Shown here: one piece after another, positions 1 to 9,097 of the stretch
Numbering within the stretch: position 1 is the stretch's first letter
Layout of the letters: each line of letters starts with the position of its first letter
Assembly (NCBI GenBank): GCA_012729315.1
Contig: JAAYDI010000028.1
Location: forward strand, 62,001-126,000
Length of the DNA stretch: 64,000 bases
Direction: 5' to 3'
Source of the DNA: Planctomycetaceae bacterium
GTDB taxonomy: Bacteria; Planctomycetota; Planctomycetia; Pirellulales; Pirellulaceae
Position numbers and translations under genes: made by a program
The notes under the pieces: generated by a model
What the model saw: the letters and a program-made list of their open reading frames with translations, nothing else
What the model was told of the DNA's origin: nothing
Database searches by the model: none

Positions 1-482
1 GCCACATAGTTGTTATATGTGTCGAATGGGCGCGTGGTCGTAGCCGAGCCGGCAAACAGGTAGCGCCCGCGATACTGTTCGTTCCCGACATTGAGCAACT
101 GGTTGAGGGTGGCCTGGACCTCTAGCGCCATGGCATCGCGTTCGGTTTGGTTGGTCGTGTTGTCGGCCGCGCGCACAGCCATCCCGCGCACGTTGTGCAG
201 CAGATCGGCGACGCTCGACAACGCCCCATCGGTGGCGTCCAGAAACGCCTGACTCGTCGACAGGTTCGTCTCCAATTGCGCTTTCGTTTCGAGCAACCGC
301 TGCAGGGCCACGGCCCTGTTGGCCGCGGAAGCGTCTTCGCTGGCCAGCTGGATGCGCCTCCCCGTGCTCAGCTGCTGTTCAACGGTCATCAACCGTTTCT
401 GAATGTTCTGTAACTGGTTCATCATGCGGCGGGTGACTAGCACATCGCTGATGCGGCCAGTGGGGATCGGGTAAATCGCCAT
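1..482 (-). CDS. flgL: Flagellar hook-associated protein 3 (FlgL), N-terminal part only
   Basis: Hook-filament junction protein; with FlgK it joins the hook to the flagellin filament outside the cell. The gene starts at an ATG at 482 and runs off the left edge, so about 160 N-terminal residues are visible. They begin MAIYPIPTGRISDVLVTRR and continue with a flagellin-type N-terminal helix (NQLQNIQKRLMTVEQQLSTG, then ASEDASAANRAVALQ), the D0/D1 coiled-coil signature shared by flagellins and FlgL. It is the last visible gene of the flagellar operon, 44 bp after flgK, and the order flgK-flgL supports FlgL over a flagellin. The C-terminus cannot be judged. Confidence 0.9.
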   Translation of the reverse strand, partial: MAIYPIPTGRISDVLVTRRMMNQLQNIQKRLMTVEQQLSTGRRIQLASEDASAANRAVALQRLLETKAQLETNLSTSQAFLDATDGALSSVADLLHNVRGMAVRAADNTTNQTERDAMALEVQATLNQLLNVGNEQYRGRYLFAGSATTTRPFDTYNNYV

Positions 483-526
483 GCCCTGTTCACCTCGCGG
501 AACGCTGACTGTTCCGGTTGCTCGCC

Positions 527-2224
527 TCACAGACTGGTCAGGATATCAAGCAACTCGCTGATCGTGGATATCACCTTGGCGGAGACCTGGAACGTCTGCT
601 GGTAGACCATTATGTGGACCGCATCCTCATCCAGGTTGACGCCGCTGACCCCCAGGTGTTCACCCTCGAGCGTCGAGTGGAAGGAGCGGTAGCCTTCGGC
701 CACGGCCTGGGCCAGGGCGGAGGCCTGTGCCGTCTCGCCCATCCACCGTTCGTACATCTGGCTGAGCGACACCTGCCCAGTCGACTCGACGGGCGTGGTC
801 AGCAGTGCGGCGAGCGATTCGCCGTTCCGCGCGTCGACGCCGATGCCCCCGCCGCTGAAGGCCAGCTTGCTCGCGTCGTTCAGCAGGCTCTCGTGGAGCC
901 GCATGTTGTACCCTTTGGTACCGGTGAAGAAGGTGTTGATCCCCAGTGCCGCCAGTGTCCCGCTGGTGTCGCGGGCGAACGAGAACTCCAGCACGGGCGA
1001 TTCGCTCTCCAGCCGTAACTGCCCGTCGACCGTGACCTCGGCCGACAGGCCATCAATGGCATCCAGGGCCGCGGTCAGGCTGGCGAGCGTCGTGTCGTCG
1101 TCCAGACCGTCGAGCTGCACGAATATGTCGTGGACGGTGTGCGTCCCCGTCTGCCGGTTGTGGATCTCCACCTGGAAGGAGCCGTGCACCGGCGTGAACG
1201 CCAGCCCCGCCTCGTCGAGTGGCAACTGGATGTCTGCAACCGCGTGTTCGCTGAGCAGTTCCTGGTAGCCCGACAGCCCCTGGCCGGAGGAGTGCACTTT
1301 ATTGAACTCGTTGATCAGCGCCCCGACGAAGGTGTCCAGCTGGTCCAGGAAGCCACCCAGGACGTCGTCGCGCGCGGCGATCAGCCCGGCGATCTCCCCC
1401 GAGCTGACCCGCAGCAGGCCGTCCGACCGGCTCAGCCGCAGCTCCACGCTGATCAAACCGCGATCGGCGTATTGGACCGTCTTGACCATCTGCGTGACCC
1501 CGTCGAACACGAGGTAGTCTCCGCCGACAAAGACGTTGACCGAGCCGTTGGTCTGTTCATGGACCGTGATATTGACCAGCGACGCGAGCTGCTTGAGGGC
1601 CAGGTCGCGTTCGTCGCGCAGCCCGACCGCATCGCTGACGATGTAGCCCCCCTTCTCCACCTCGACGATCCGCACGTTGAGTTCGGCAATCTGCTTCACC
1701 AGCTGGTTGATGTTGTCCACGTCGCCGATGATCTGTTCGTTCGACTCCTTGCGCAGCGCGCGCACGCGGCTGTCCAGGCTCCGGACCTGGGCGGTGAGTA
1801 CATCACCGGCGAGGATCGCCATATTTCGCACGGCCGGGTCTTCCGGCTGGTTGAGCACGTCGTGGAGGCGGTTGAAGAATGTCGTCAGGGCGGTGCTCAG
1901 GTCGCTGTCGGTCAACTCGCCGATGATCGATTCCAGCTCGATGAAGTACGCCTCCTGCGCCTCGCCACTGGCCTTATCACTGCCAGCCGCCCGCAGTCGC
2001 TCCTGCAGATACTCGTCGATCTCCCGCACGACCCCCTTGATCATGACGCCGGTGCCGGTGACCAGGGTTCCGATCCGCTGCGTGGGGCCGGCTGCCTGGA
2101 CCAGCTTTTCGCGCACATAGCCGGGGGTATCGGCGTTGGCGATGTTATTGGCCGCCACCTGGATGCCGGCTTGCGCGGCGTACAGGCTGTTCTTGGCGAT
2201 GGCCAGAGTGGAAGTGAGTGTCAT
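527..2224 (-). CDS. flgK: Flagellar hook-associated protein 1 (FlgK)
   Basis: First hook-filament junction protein, exported by the flagellar type III system. At 565 residues it is in the normal FlgK range. The N-terminus carries the rod/hook family signature (SLYAAQAGIQVAANNIANAD followed by TPGYVRE), and residues of about 80-200 form a helical stretch (ALTTFFNRLHDVLNQPEDPA, NINQLVKQIAELNVRI). The C-terminus (SGVNLDEDAVHIMVYQQTFQ) matches the family's terminal helix, where the conserved form is GVNLDEE. The gene follows the putative chaperone gene flgN and precedes flgL. The ATG at 2224 gives directly the conserved N-terminus. Confidence 0.95.
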   Translation of the reverse strand: MTLTSTLAIAKNSLYAAQAGIQVAANNIANADTPGYVREKLVQAAGPTQRIGTLVTGTGVMIKGVVREIDEYLQERLRAAGSDKASGEAQEAYFIELESIIGELTDSDLSTALTTFFNRLHDVLNQPEDPAVRNMAILAGDVLTAQVRSLDSRVRALRKESNEQIIGDVDNINQLVKQIAELNVRIVEVEKGGYIVSDAVGLRDERDLALKQLASLVNITVHEQTNGSVNVFVGGDYLVFDGVTQMVKTVQYADRGLISVELRLSRSDGLLRVSSGEIAGLIAARDDVLGGFLDQLDTFVGALINEFNKVHSSGQGLSGYQELLSEHAVADIQLPLDEAGLAFTPVHGSFQVEIHNRQTGTHTVHDIFVQLDGLDDDTTLASLTAALDAIDGLSAEVTVDGQLRLESESPVLEFSFARDTSGTLAALGINTFFTGTKGYNMRLHESLLNDASKLAFSGGGIGVDARNGESLAALLTTPVESTGQVSLSQMYERWMGETAQASALAQAVAEGYRSFHSTLEGEHLGVSGVNLDEDAVHIMVYQQTFQVSAKVISTISELLDILTSL

Positions 2225-2255
2225 AACGTGTCAGGCTCCCACGGGTTGCGGTTGG

Positions 2256-2789
2256 TCACACCTGCTGGTCGACGAGTGCTCCGCGGTCGTGAGGGCCCGC
2301 ATCCTTTCCATATGTCGGCTTGAGGCGTCCGCCGGTCGCGAGAATTTCCAACAATTGGGCGATGTGCAGCACCGCCTTCTGGGCCAGTACCCAGTTGGTC
2401 AGGCTCTGATGCTGCAGCAGCCGCATGCGGGCCGACGTCTGCCGCACGTCGCGGCGCAGATCGCTCCCCCCCTGCCGCTGGAGGGCCGTGGCCAGCTCCC
2501 CCAGGCTGTGCCCGGGAAGCCCCTGCTGCTCGGCGTCGGCCAGCAGCGCCGCGCGCCGGTCATGGCATGCCTGCAGGCGTTGCCCCAGAGCTTCTTCGAC
2601 CGGCTGCAACGCCTGCATGCCGCGGATGTCCGCGACCGCCATGCACTGCCGTTTCCTGGCCAGCACGTCCAGCAGATCGTCCTGCACCTGCGACAGGTCG
2701 TTCAGCAACGCGGCCAGATCTTCTTCCCAAGGCTGTTCGCCAACATGCTCATTCATGGTGTCCAACTTTTCTTCCAGCATCGAAATCAT
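2256..2789 (-). CDS. flgN: FlgN-like flagellar export chaperone
   Basis: Predicted small cytoplasmic helical protein of 177 residues. Its first about 120 residues are mostly heptad-like helix (EEDLAALLNDLSQVQDDLLD, then VLARKRQCMAVADIRGMQAL), the architecture of FlgN chaperones that deliver FlgK and FlgL to the export gate. Its place directly upstream of flgK and flgL is the usual FlgN location and is the main support, because sequence conservation in this family is weak. The C-terminal 40 residues (ATGGRLKPTYGKDAGPHDRG) look disordered. A second in-frame ATG lies three codons in (2780). The gene begins only 6 bp after the upstream flgJ stop, so translation is probably coupled. Confidence 0.72.
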   Translation of the reverse strand: MISMLEEKLDTMNEHVGEQPWEEDLAALLNDLSQVQDDLLDVLARKRQCMAVADIRGMQALQPVEEALGQRLQACHDRRAALLADAEQQGLPGHSLGELATALQRQGGSDLRRDVRQTSARMRLLQHQSLTNWVLAQKAVLHIAQLLEILATGGRLKPTYGKDAGPHDRGALVDQQV

Positions 2790-2795
2790 GTCCGT

Positions 2796-3116
2796 TCAAC
2801 GCCTCGATAAAGTAAAAAGTTGATACATGGGCTCGGTGAATGTCTCGGCTGTGGCATCGCTCAGCTTCTCGGACAGCACCTGGTCCAGCTGATTCTGGAA
2901 CACCTCCTCCGCACGTCCGCCATGGAAGTACGCGGGCTTGCCGACCGTCTTGCGCATGGCGCTGAGCAGTTGGCCGTAGAACGTCTGTCCCACGAAATCG
3001 TGGAACGCCTCCCGCACTTCCCGGTCGCCGGGTGCGGTCCCCTCCGGCGTCGCCGGCAACAGCGGCGTCCGGACCACGGAATCGAAGTGTGTCGTTGCCA
3101 GCGAACTGATCTCCAT
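2796..3116 (-). CDS. flgJ: Rod-binding protein (FlgJ N-terminal domain only)
   Basis: 106-residue protein corresponding to the rod-binding/capping half of FlgJ, without the muramidase domain found in enterobacterial FlgJ. The conserved core is visible at residues 36-85 (AFHDFVGQTFYGQLLSAMRK, then GGRAEEVFQNQLDQVLSEKL). Single-domain FlgJ is common outside the gamma-proteobacteria; a separate peptidoglycan hydrolase would then be needed to let the rod through, and none is visible here. It sits between flgI and flgN, 15 bp downstream of flgI. Confidence 0.85.
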   Translation of the reverse strand: MEISSLATTHFDSVVRTPLLPATPEGTAPGDREVREAFHDFVGQTFYGQLLSAMRKTVGKPAYFHGGRAEEVFQNQLDQVLSEKLSDATAETFTEPMYQLFTLSRR

Positions 3117-3131
3117 GGCGTGCCTCCTGCC

Positions 3132-4304
3132 TCAGCGATAGATGACGTGTCCGTAGATCGCGCCACGCGCGTCCAGCTCGCGGATGATCTGGATCATGTC
3201 TTTGGCCGAAACGCGCAGGGCGTTCATCGACTGGACGAGCGCCTTGAGGGTCGGCACCGACGAGTCGGCGGCCGGGTCCAGGCCGACAAACTCGCTCGCC
3301 CCGGAATCGCCCCCGATGTCGATCGTCATGTTCTGGTGAGTGACGGCCGACGGGTCCAACTCGATGTCCGCACTCATCGTGATCACCCCCGTGGTCTCGT
3401 TGACCACCACGACCGCGTTACGGGGCATGTCGCGGAGTTCCTGCTGGAGCACCAGCGCGGCAAACTCCACCGGGCTGTCGCGATACTGGTCCAGAATCGT
3501 GACTTCCACCGTCAGCTGATCGATGGCGCGGGCGATGCCCAGACCGTTCACCTCCCGGTCGTACCCCAGCTCCCGGCTGAAGTTGACCGCGTCCTCGATC
3601 TCCTTGGCGACGCGAAACCGGGCGTGATGGCGATTGAGTACGAGCGTGATCTTGTTGTCCTTGACGAAGGGGTTCATGATGTTCCGCGCCACGCGGCACC
3701 CGAGCGTGATCTTGCCGCTCGACGGCGTACTCTTGTCGTCCAGGCGCACCAGGCCCTGCGCGATGGCATACACCGTCGCGTCCCGGGCGTCGTCGCCGGA
3801 CGGCACGGGGCCGACCAGCGGGGTCATCATGAGGAAGCCGCCCACCAGGCTCTTGGCGTTGAGCGATGTGATGGTGCAGTCGAGTTCATCCCCCTGCCGC
3901 GCCCCTTCTTCCGGGATATCGGCGGTGACCATGACGAGCGCGACGTTCTTGGGATCGAATTTCTCCGGCTTGCGGCTCTTGGGGTCGCCGGCCACGGGGA
4001 CCTGGAGCTTCTCCATGGCGGCCATGAGTGCCCGCGACATCGGGCCGAATGCGCCGTCCCCGGTGCCATTGAGGCCGGTGACCAGCCCCATGCCCTGGAG
4101 CGTGTTGCGTTCCTGCCCTTTCAGCCGGCAGATATTGCCGACGCACAGCTGCTGAAACTGCGACGGGCGCACCATCCGCCCCGCCGGCTCCGCCAGCGGC
4201 ACGACCTCCTGCTGGGCTGCCAGCTCCACCTGCCCCAGTCCGGCCAGCCACAAGGTGACGGCCGCGATCAGCGGCGTTCTGTAAGGACCCACATGTCCGG
4301 TCAT
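3132..4304 (-). CDS. flgI: Flagellar P-ring protein (FlgI)
   Basis: Periplasmic P-ring subunit, the bushing of the distal rod in the peptidoglycan layer. I start it at the ATG at 4304, which gives a signal peptide (MTGHVGPYRTPLIAAVTLWL...) and 390 residues, the usual FlgI size; in-frame codons further upstream lie inside flgH. Family landmarks are GMGLVTGLNGTGD (about residue 80), VMVTADIPEEGARQGDELDC, NPFVKDNKITLVLNRHHARF, and the C-terminal ALVQSMNALRVSAKDMIQII. The segment just after the signal peptide contains two cysteines (CVGNIC) and departs from the usual RIKDL-type motif, so this is a divergent FlgI. It lies 20 bp downstream of flgH. Confidence 0.93.
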   Translation of the reverse strand: MTGHVGPYRTPLIAAVTLWLAGLGQVELAAQQEVVPLAEPAGRMVRPSQFQQLCVGNICRLKGQERNTLQGMGLVTGLNGTGDGAFGPMSRALMAAMEKLQVPVAGDPKSRKPEKFDPKNVALVMVTADIPEEGARQGDELDCTITSLNAKSLVGGFLMMTPLVGPVPSGDDARDATVYAIAQGLVRLDDKSTPSSGKITLGCRVARNIMNPFVKDNKITLVLNRHHARFRVAKEIEDAVNFSRELGYDREVNGLGIARAIDQLTVEVTILDQYRDSPVEFAALVLQQELRDMPRNAVVVVNETTGVITMSADIELDPSAVTHQNMTIDIGGDSGASEFVGLDPAADSSVPTLKALVQSMNALRVSAKDMIQIIRELDARGAIYGHVIYR

Positions 4305-4324
4305 CTGTTGCCTCAGCGACAATC

Positions 4325-5050
<726 letters not shown>

Positions 5051-5097
5051 CGCTCACTCCCTTCTCCCCAATCACTGGCCCCAGTCACTAGTCCCAG

Positions 5098-5937
5098 TCA
5101 CCGGCCGGCGCTGGTCGAATCGGGCAGGACTTCCACCTGCCGGATGTCGACCACCCGCGCCATGAACTGCGCGCTGGAACCATCGCTGGTTTCGACCGTA
5201 ATCATGTCACCCCGCGTACCGTCATTGAGTGCGATGGCGCGGCGGCGCGCCTGGATGGCGCCGCACCGCACGACCACCGTGACTTCCTCGTTCTTGCGCA
5301 CCAGCAGAGGCTGCTGCAGCGCCCGGACGGTCAACGGTTGATCGGCACCCACGCTCTGACGCGTCTGCCGCCCGACGGCGTCGGCCAGCCGTTGGATCAG
5401 CCCGCTCGGCGCGCCGGCCTTCTCGACCTGCCGCAACTCAACGTCCGCCTCCTGAACCATTTCACCGCGCGTCAGCGGGCGCACCGCCACGATGGCCGGA
5501 ATAAGCTGCTGCGCCGGCGCTTCCACCGGGACGCGCGCGTGTCCGGGCTGCCGGGCACGCGCCGCCCCCTCACCCCGCACCGGGTTCGAGCCGGGCGCTG
5601 GCGCGGCCACGCCGTAGCTCAACACGCTGCGCGATGCGCCGGTGAACTGGCAGTGTTGCAGCTCCACGTTCCGCAACGCGAGTGCCCGGCGGATATCGCT
5701 CGTGGTCAGCTCCCGGCTGTGACTGCGCGTCGGCCCGAGTGCTACGACGATCTGCTCGAGCGACACATCGGTCGGCCGGTCGGCCCCCGACACCTCGGCT
5801 ACATCTCCCAGCCGTACAAGGGAGGCCTGCGTCGTGACGGCGGCGCGCAGGCGGACTTCCCACGCGTCAGCCACGCCGGCCAGAGCAACTCCTACAAGCA
5901 CCATGGCCAGCACCGTGCACGGCCGCATTCCCGTCAT
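5098..5937 (-). CDS. flgA: Flagellar P-ring assembly chaperone (FlgA)
   Basis: Periplasmic chaperone for P-ring assembly. I start it at the ATG at 5937, which puts a signal peptide first (MTGMRPCTVLAMVLVGVALA, cleavage near VADAW) and gives 279 residues; the ATG 15 codons upstream would bury the signal. The C-terminal half carries the SAF-type region typical of FlgA (AVRPLTRGEMVQEADVELRQ, then LADAVGRQTRQSVGADQPLT), followed by LLVRKNEEVTVVVRCGAIQA and a final beta domain. It lies between flgG and flgH, a common order in this type of operon. Confidence 0.88.
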   Translation of the reverse strand: MTGMRPCTVLAMVLVGVALAGVADAWEVRLRAAVTTQASLVRLGDVAEVSGADRPTDVSLEQIVVALGPTRSHSRELTTSDIRRALALRNVELQHCQFTGASRSVLSYGVAAPAPGSNPVRGEGAARARQPGHARVPVEAPAQQLIPAIVAVRPLTRGEMVQEADVELRQVEKAGAPSGLIQRLADAVGRQTRQSVGADQPLTVRALQQPLLVRKNEEVTVVVRCGAIQARRRAIALNDGTRGDMITVETSDGSSAQFMARVVDIRQVEVLPDSTSAGR

Positions 5938-6024
5938 CGACACGCTCCTCGTCCTTGACTTGTCATGTCGCCGCCCAGCCACCCGGCGTTGCCAGACGCT
6001 GGTGCCACACGACCCATGTATCGA

Positions 6025-6831
6025 TTAGTACCGCCGCAGGTTGGCGACGAGCTGGAGAATCGCGTCACCAGCCTGCACCGCCTGCGAATTCAACTCGAAG
6101 GACCGCTGCGTCGTGATCAGGTCAATCAGTTCCTGGACCGGATTCACGTTCGACGCTTCGAGCATCCCCGACTTCACGAATCCCACACCGTCCTGGCCCG
6201 GATTCGCGGTCTGGGGCGAGCCGGAGGAATAGGTCTCCCGAAACAGGTTCTCGCCGAGCTTCTCGAGCCCCTCTTTGTTGATGAACGTGGCCAGCTCCAG
6301 CTGCCCTGCCTCCTGCGGGTCGGTGCTGCCGTCGACCATGTACTGGACCCGGCCTTCGGACGAGATCGAAATGTCGCGGGCCCCTTCCGGAAACGTGATG
6401 TCGCCTCCCTGCACCAGTCGTCCGACGGAGGCGGAACCGAGTACCAGCTGACCGTTGGCGTTGATGCTGAAATTGCCGGCCCGGCTGTAGACGGTGGTGC
6501 CGTCCGTGTCCTGCGCCTGAAAAAAGCCCTCTCCCACGATGGTCACGTCCAGCGGGTTGCTGGTATCGAGAAAGGCCCCTTGCCGGAAGTCGGTCTGGAT
6601 GCTCGACACGCTCGTGCCCAACCCGATGGCGGTCCCGGTGGCGGTCATGCTGCCCGACTGGTCCTCCGCGCCTGGCATCACTTCGTTGCGATAGAACAGG
6701 TCCTCAAAGTTGGCTCGCCCTTTCTTGAAACCCGTCGTGTTGATGTTGGCCAGGTTGTTGGCGATCACATCGAGCTTGGTTTCCATGGCCTCCATGCCGG
6801 TGGCCGCCGTGTACAGCGTCTGGACACTCAT
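6025..6831 (-). CDS. flgG: Distal rod protein (FlgG)
   Basis: Axial distal-rod protein exported by the flagellar type III apparatus. At 268 residues it matches the usual FlgG length of about 260. The N-terminus MSVQTLYTAATGMEAMETKL followed by VIANNLANINTTGFKKGRAN is the classical FlgG signature. The centre has DVTIVGEGFFQ and YSRAGNFSINANGQLV, and the C-terminus ends in EASNVNPVQELIDLITTQRS, then FELNSQAVQAGDAILQLVAN. It follows the other short rod/hook-family gene (flgF) by 27 bp and precedes flgA. Confidence 0.95.
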   Translation of the reverse strand: MSVQTLYTAATGMEAMETKLDVIANNLANINTTGFKKGRANFEDLFYRNEVMPGAEDQSGSMTATGTAIGLGTSVSSIQTDFRQGAFLDTSNPLDVTIVGEGFFQAQDTDGTTVYSRAGNFSINANGQLVLGSASVGRLVQGGDITFPEGARDISISSEGRVQYMVDGSTDPQEAGQLELATFINKEGLEKLGENLFRETYSSGSPQTANPGQDGVGFVKSGMLEASNVNPVQELIDLITTQRSFELNSQAVQAGDAILQLVANLRRY

Positions 6832-6858
6832 GGTCTTGCTCCTCTTCCTTCATACGCT

Positions 6859-7611
6859 CTAGCGGGCCCGCAGAATGCGACTGATCAGCGCGCCGGTCAT
6901 TTGATCGTGATTCTGGATCATTCGGACGTTGGCTTCGTACATGCGGGAGGTCTCGATCAGCTCCAACATCGTGCGGGTCGGCCGCACCCCGGAGATCTCG
7001 AGAAATCCCGACTCCACCCGCCGCTGACCGGCGTCAACGTCCGTCAGCGGTCCCAGCGGCCGGAACAGGTTCTCCCCCACGCGCACCAGATCCCCCAGCG
7101 ACTGGGGTTTCTTCAGTGCCACGAATTCGCCACCACCACTGTGTTCCAGGTATCCGTCCTTGTGCAGCTGGGAATGCACGCTCAGATCAATCTGGATCGG
7201 GGTCCCGGCCGCCGACAGCACCGGATAACCCTGCTGTGTGAGCAGCTGGCCGTTGGCGTCGACCTGGAAGTTACCGGCGCGTGTGAGCAGCTGCTCCCCT
7301 TCGTTGTCCACCACAAAGAACCCCTCCCCGTGGATTGCCATGTCCCATTTCCCCTGGGTCTGCTTGAGCAATCCTTCCGAGAAGTTGGTCACCGTCTCGG
7401 CCATCGACACGCCGCTGCCCAGATCGTTCAGGCCACCGCTCCCCGCCACATCCGTGCCGTCACGCACTTCACGACTGTAGCGCGCCTGAAGCACGGCCAG
7501 CTCCTCTTTGAAGCCCGGCGTGTCCACGTTGGCCATGTTGTGCGACAGCACTTCCATGCGTTGGGTCTGCGTGTCCGCGCCAGCGGCCGATACATAGAGT
7601 CCGTAGTCCAT
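6859..7611 (-). CDS. flgF: Proximal rod protein (FlgF)
   Basis: Second short rod/hook-family protein, 250 residues from the ATG at 7611. This start yields the conserved N-terminus MDYGLYVSAAGADTQTQRME, then VLSHNMANVDTPGFKEELAV; in-frame codons upstream would add an unconserved, basic tail. Mid-protein it has MAIHGEGFFVVDNEGEQLLT and RAGNFQVDANGQLLTQQGYP, and it ends in the MLELIETSRMYEANVRMIQN helix. Position immediately before flgG favours FlgF, although FlgF and FlgG paralogues are hard to separate by eye. It is the first gene of the operon and sits behind a sigma-54 promoter candidate. Confidence 0.85.
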   Translation of the reverse strand: MDYGLYVSAAGADTQTQRMEVLSHNMANVDTPGFKEELAVLQARYSREVRDGTDVAGSGGLNDLGSGVSMAETVTNFSEGLLKQTQGKWDMAIHGEGFFVVDNEGEQLLTRAGNFQVDANGQLLTQQGYPVLSAAGTPIQIDLSVHSQLHKDGYLEHSGGGEFVALKKPQSLGDLVRVGENLFRPLGPLTDVDAGQRRVESGFLEISGVRPTRTMLELIETSRMYEANVRMIQNHDQMTGALISRILRAR

Positions 7612-7969
7612 CGCCTTACCTACCCCGTGCCAGAGCGTCCATCCACGCCACTGCGTGCGCCCCGTTCCTATGCCCTTGCCCTTGTTTCCTATGCAAGGAG
7701 CGCGCCAATCGGGACCGAAGCGGACTTCGGACAGGGCACTGGCGTCTCTAAATGGTGTGGTGGCCAACAGTTACAGCCGCATGGTCCATGCTCTCGGGGA
7801 GCGCCGGCCCGCACACGGCACGAGCGCCAGGTCGCAGGATTTGCCGATTGCTATCGGCAGCGTCGGCCGAAGTGAGCAGTCTTGGTGGGGCACCGGAGCC
7901 TGGGCTGCGTCCCACACCTCCGCCAGGGCCGGCCGTCGACGGCGCGGCCGGCGGCCATGCTGCTCACGA
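7612..7969. other. Intergenic region upstream of the flagellar operon
   Basis: 358 bp between the 3' end of hemC and the start of flgF, both on the minus strand. It contains the sigma-54 type site at 7692-7708 and the flgF leader. No convincing ORF was seen. Confidence 0.6.
7692..7708 (-). promoter_or_regulatory. Sigma-54 (RpoN) -24/-12 promoter candidate for the flagellar operon
   Basis: Minus strand reads TTGGCGCGCTCCTTGCA. Against the sigma-54 consensus YTGGCACGRNNNTTGCW it keeps the -24 GG, the -12 GC and the exact spacing, with two mismatches (A to G in GGCAC, and R to C). The start site would be near 7681, leaving a leader of about 70 nt before flgF at 7611. Sigma-54 control of mid-class rod and hook genes is well known in other bacteria; here it is an inference from sequence. 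Confidence 0.65.
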
Positions 7970-8902
7970 TCATGCGGAGCCAGGCTCGCGCGCCAGCGCG
8001 ATCAGCGCTGCCGCTCCCTGATCGAGCAGGTGCCGGGCCGCCTGTTGCCCGAGCGATGCGGCCTGCTGAGGTGGGCCCGCCACGTGCGTCTCGAGACGCT
8101 GCCTGCCCTGCGGGTCCAGCACCGCCGCGTCGAGCAGCAGTTGCTCGTCCACGACCCGCCCCCACGCGCCGACCGGCGCCAGGCATCCCCCGTGGAGTGC
8201 GGCGAGCAGCGCGCGTTCGGCGTCCACGGCCGCATGCGTGGCGGGCTCGTCCAGCAATGCCACCAGCGCGCGCGTCTGCTGATCGTCGGCACGGGTCTCG
8301 AGCCCCAGCGCGCCTTGCCCGATGGCGGGCAGCATCCACTCCTTCGGGAGCACCTGAGTGATGCGGTCGGTCAACCCGAGCCGCGTCAATCCGGCCTCGG
8401 CCAGGATGATCGCATCGTAGCGTCCTTCGTCCAGCTGACGCAGCCGCGTATCGACGTTGCCGCGGATGGTGAGCACCTCCAGGTCGGGCCGGACATGCAG
8501 CAGCTGAGCCCGCCGCCGCATGCTGCCCGTGCCCACTCGCGCACGCGGCCCCAATGCTGAAAACTCCGTCACCCGGTTCGAAACGAGCGCGTCGCCGGCC
8601 CGCTCGCGGGGGGGCACGGCAGCCAGCGCCAGTCCGTCGATCGGGTCGGTGGGGAGATCCTTCAAACTGTGCACGGCCAGATCGATGCGGTGGTCGAGCA
8701 GCGCCCGCTGAATCTCTTTGGTGAACACGCCTTGGACACCGATCGTGCCGATCGGCCCGCTCTGCACATCGCCCTGGGTGGCAATCAGCACGAGTTCGAC
8801 ATCGATGCCGCGCTGCTGCAATTGGCCGGCCACCCATTCCGCTTGCCAGCGGGCCAGGGCGCTGGCACGAGTCCCGAGTCTTAGACGTATGGCACTGTTC
8901 AT
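7970..8902 (-). CDS. hemC: Porphobilinogen deaminase (hydroxymethylbilane synthase)
   Basis: Joins four porphobilinogen molecules into hydroxymethylbilane in tetrapyrrole biosynthesis; cytoplasmic. The ATG at 8902 gives 310 residues, the normal length, beginning MNSAIRLRLGTRASALARWQ. Signatures are HSLKDLPTDP near residue 80, GTGSMRRRAQLLHVRPDLEV, RGNVDTRLRQLDEGRYDAII, LAEAGLTRLG, and LPAIGQGALGLETRADD. The dipyrromethane cofactor cysteine lies in HGGCLAPVGAWG (about residue 240). In-frame codons upstream of 8902 are not conserved. It stands alone on the minus strand between comF and the flagellar operon. Confidence 0.96.
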   Translation of the reverse strand: MNSAIRLRLGTRASALARWQAEWVAGQLQQRGIDVELVLIATQGDVQSGPIGTIGVQGVFTKEIQRALLDHRIDLAVHSLKDLPTDPIDGLALAAVPPRERAGDALVSNRVTEFSALGPRARVGTGSMRRRAQLLHVRPDLEVLTIRGNVDTRLRQLDEGRYDAIILAEAGLTRLGLTDRITQVLPKEWMLPAIGQGALGLETRADDQQTRALVALLDEPATHAAVDAERALLAALHGGCLAPVGAWGRVVDEQLLLDAAVLDPQGRQRLETHVAGPPQQAASLGQQAARHLLDQGAAALIALAREPGSA

Positions 8903-9097
8903 GGTTGCTGCCGAGGGGCAGGAGGGAGAGAAGGAGATGACGGTTCGGCCAGCACCGTGCTGGAAGCCGATGAACGTTCGCTCAACCGTTGAGCGATTTC
9001 CGCTGACAGACATGTACCGCGTTTCAGTGGCGGGACAATCGTTACGGGTGCCGAATCCATGCGTGTGTGTCTCGCCTCAGTAGTTCCGCGAATGTTG

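Noticed and set aside
1130-2323. Long plus-strand ORF opposite flgK
   Set aside because: Its codons are the reverse of flgK and the protein has no family features; similar shadows oppose nearly every gene in this GC-rich window.
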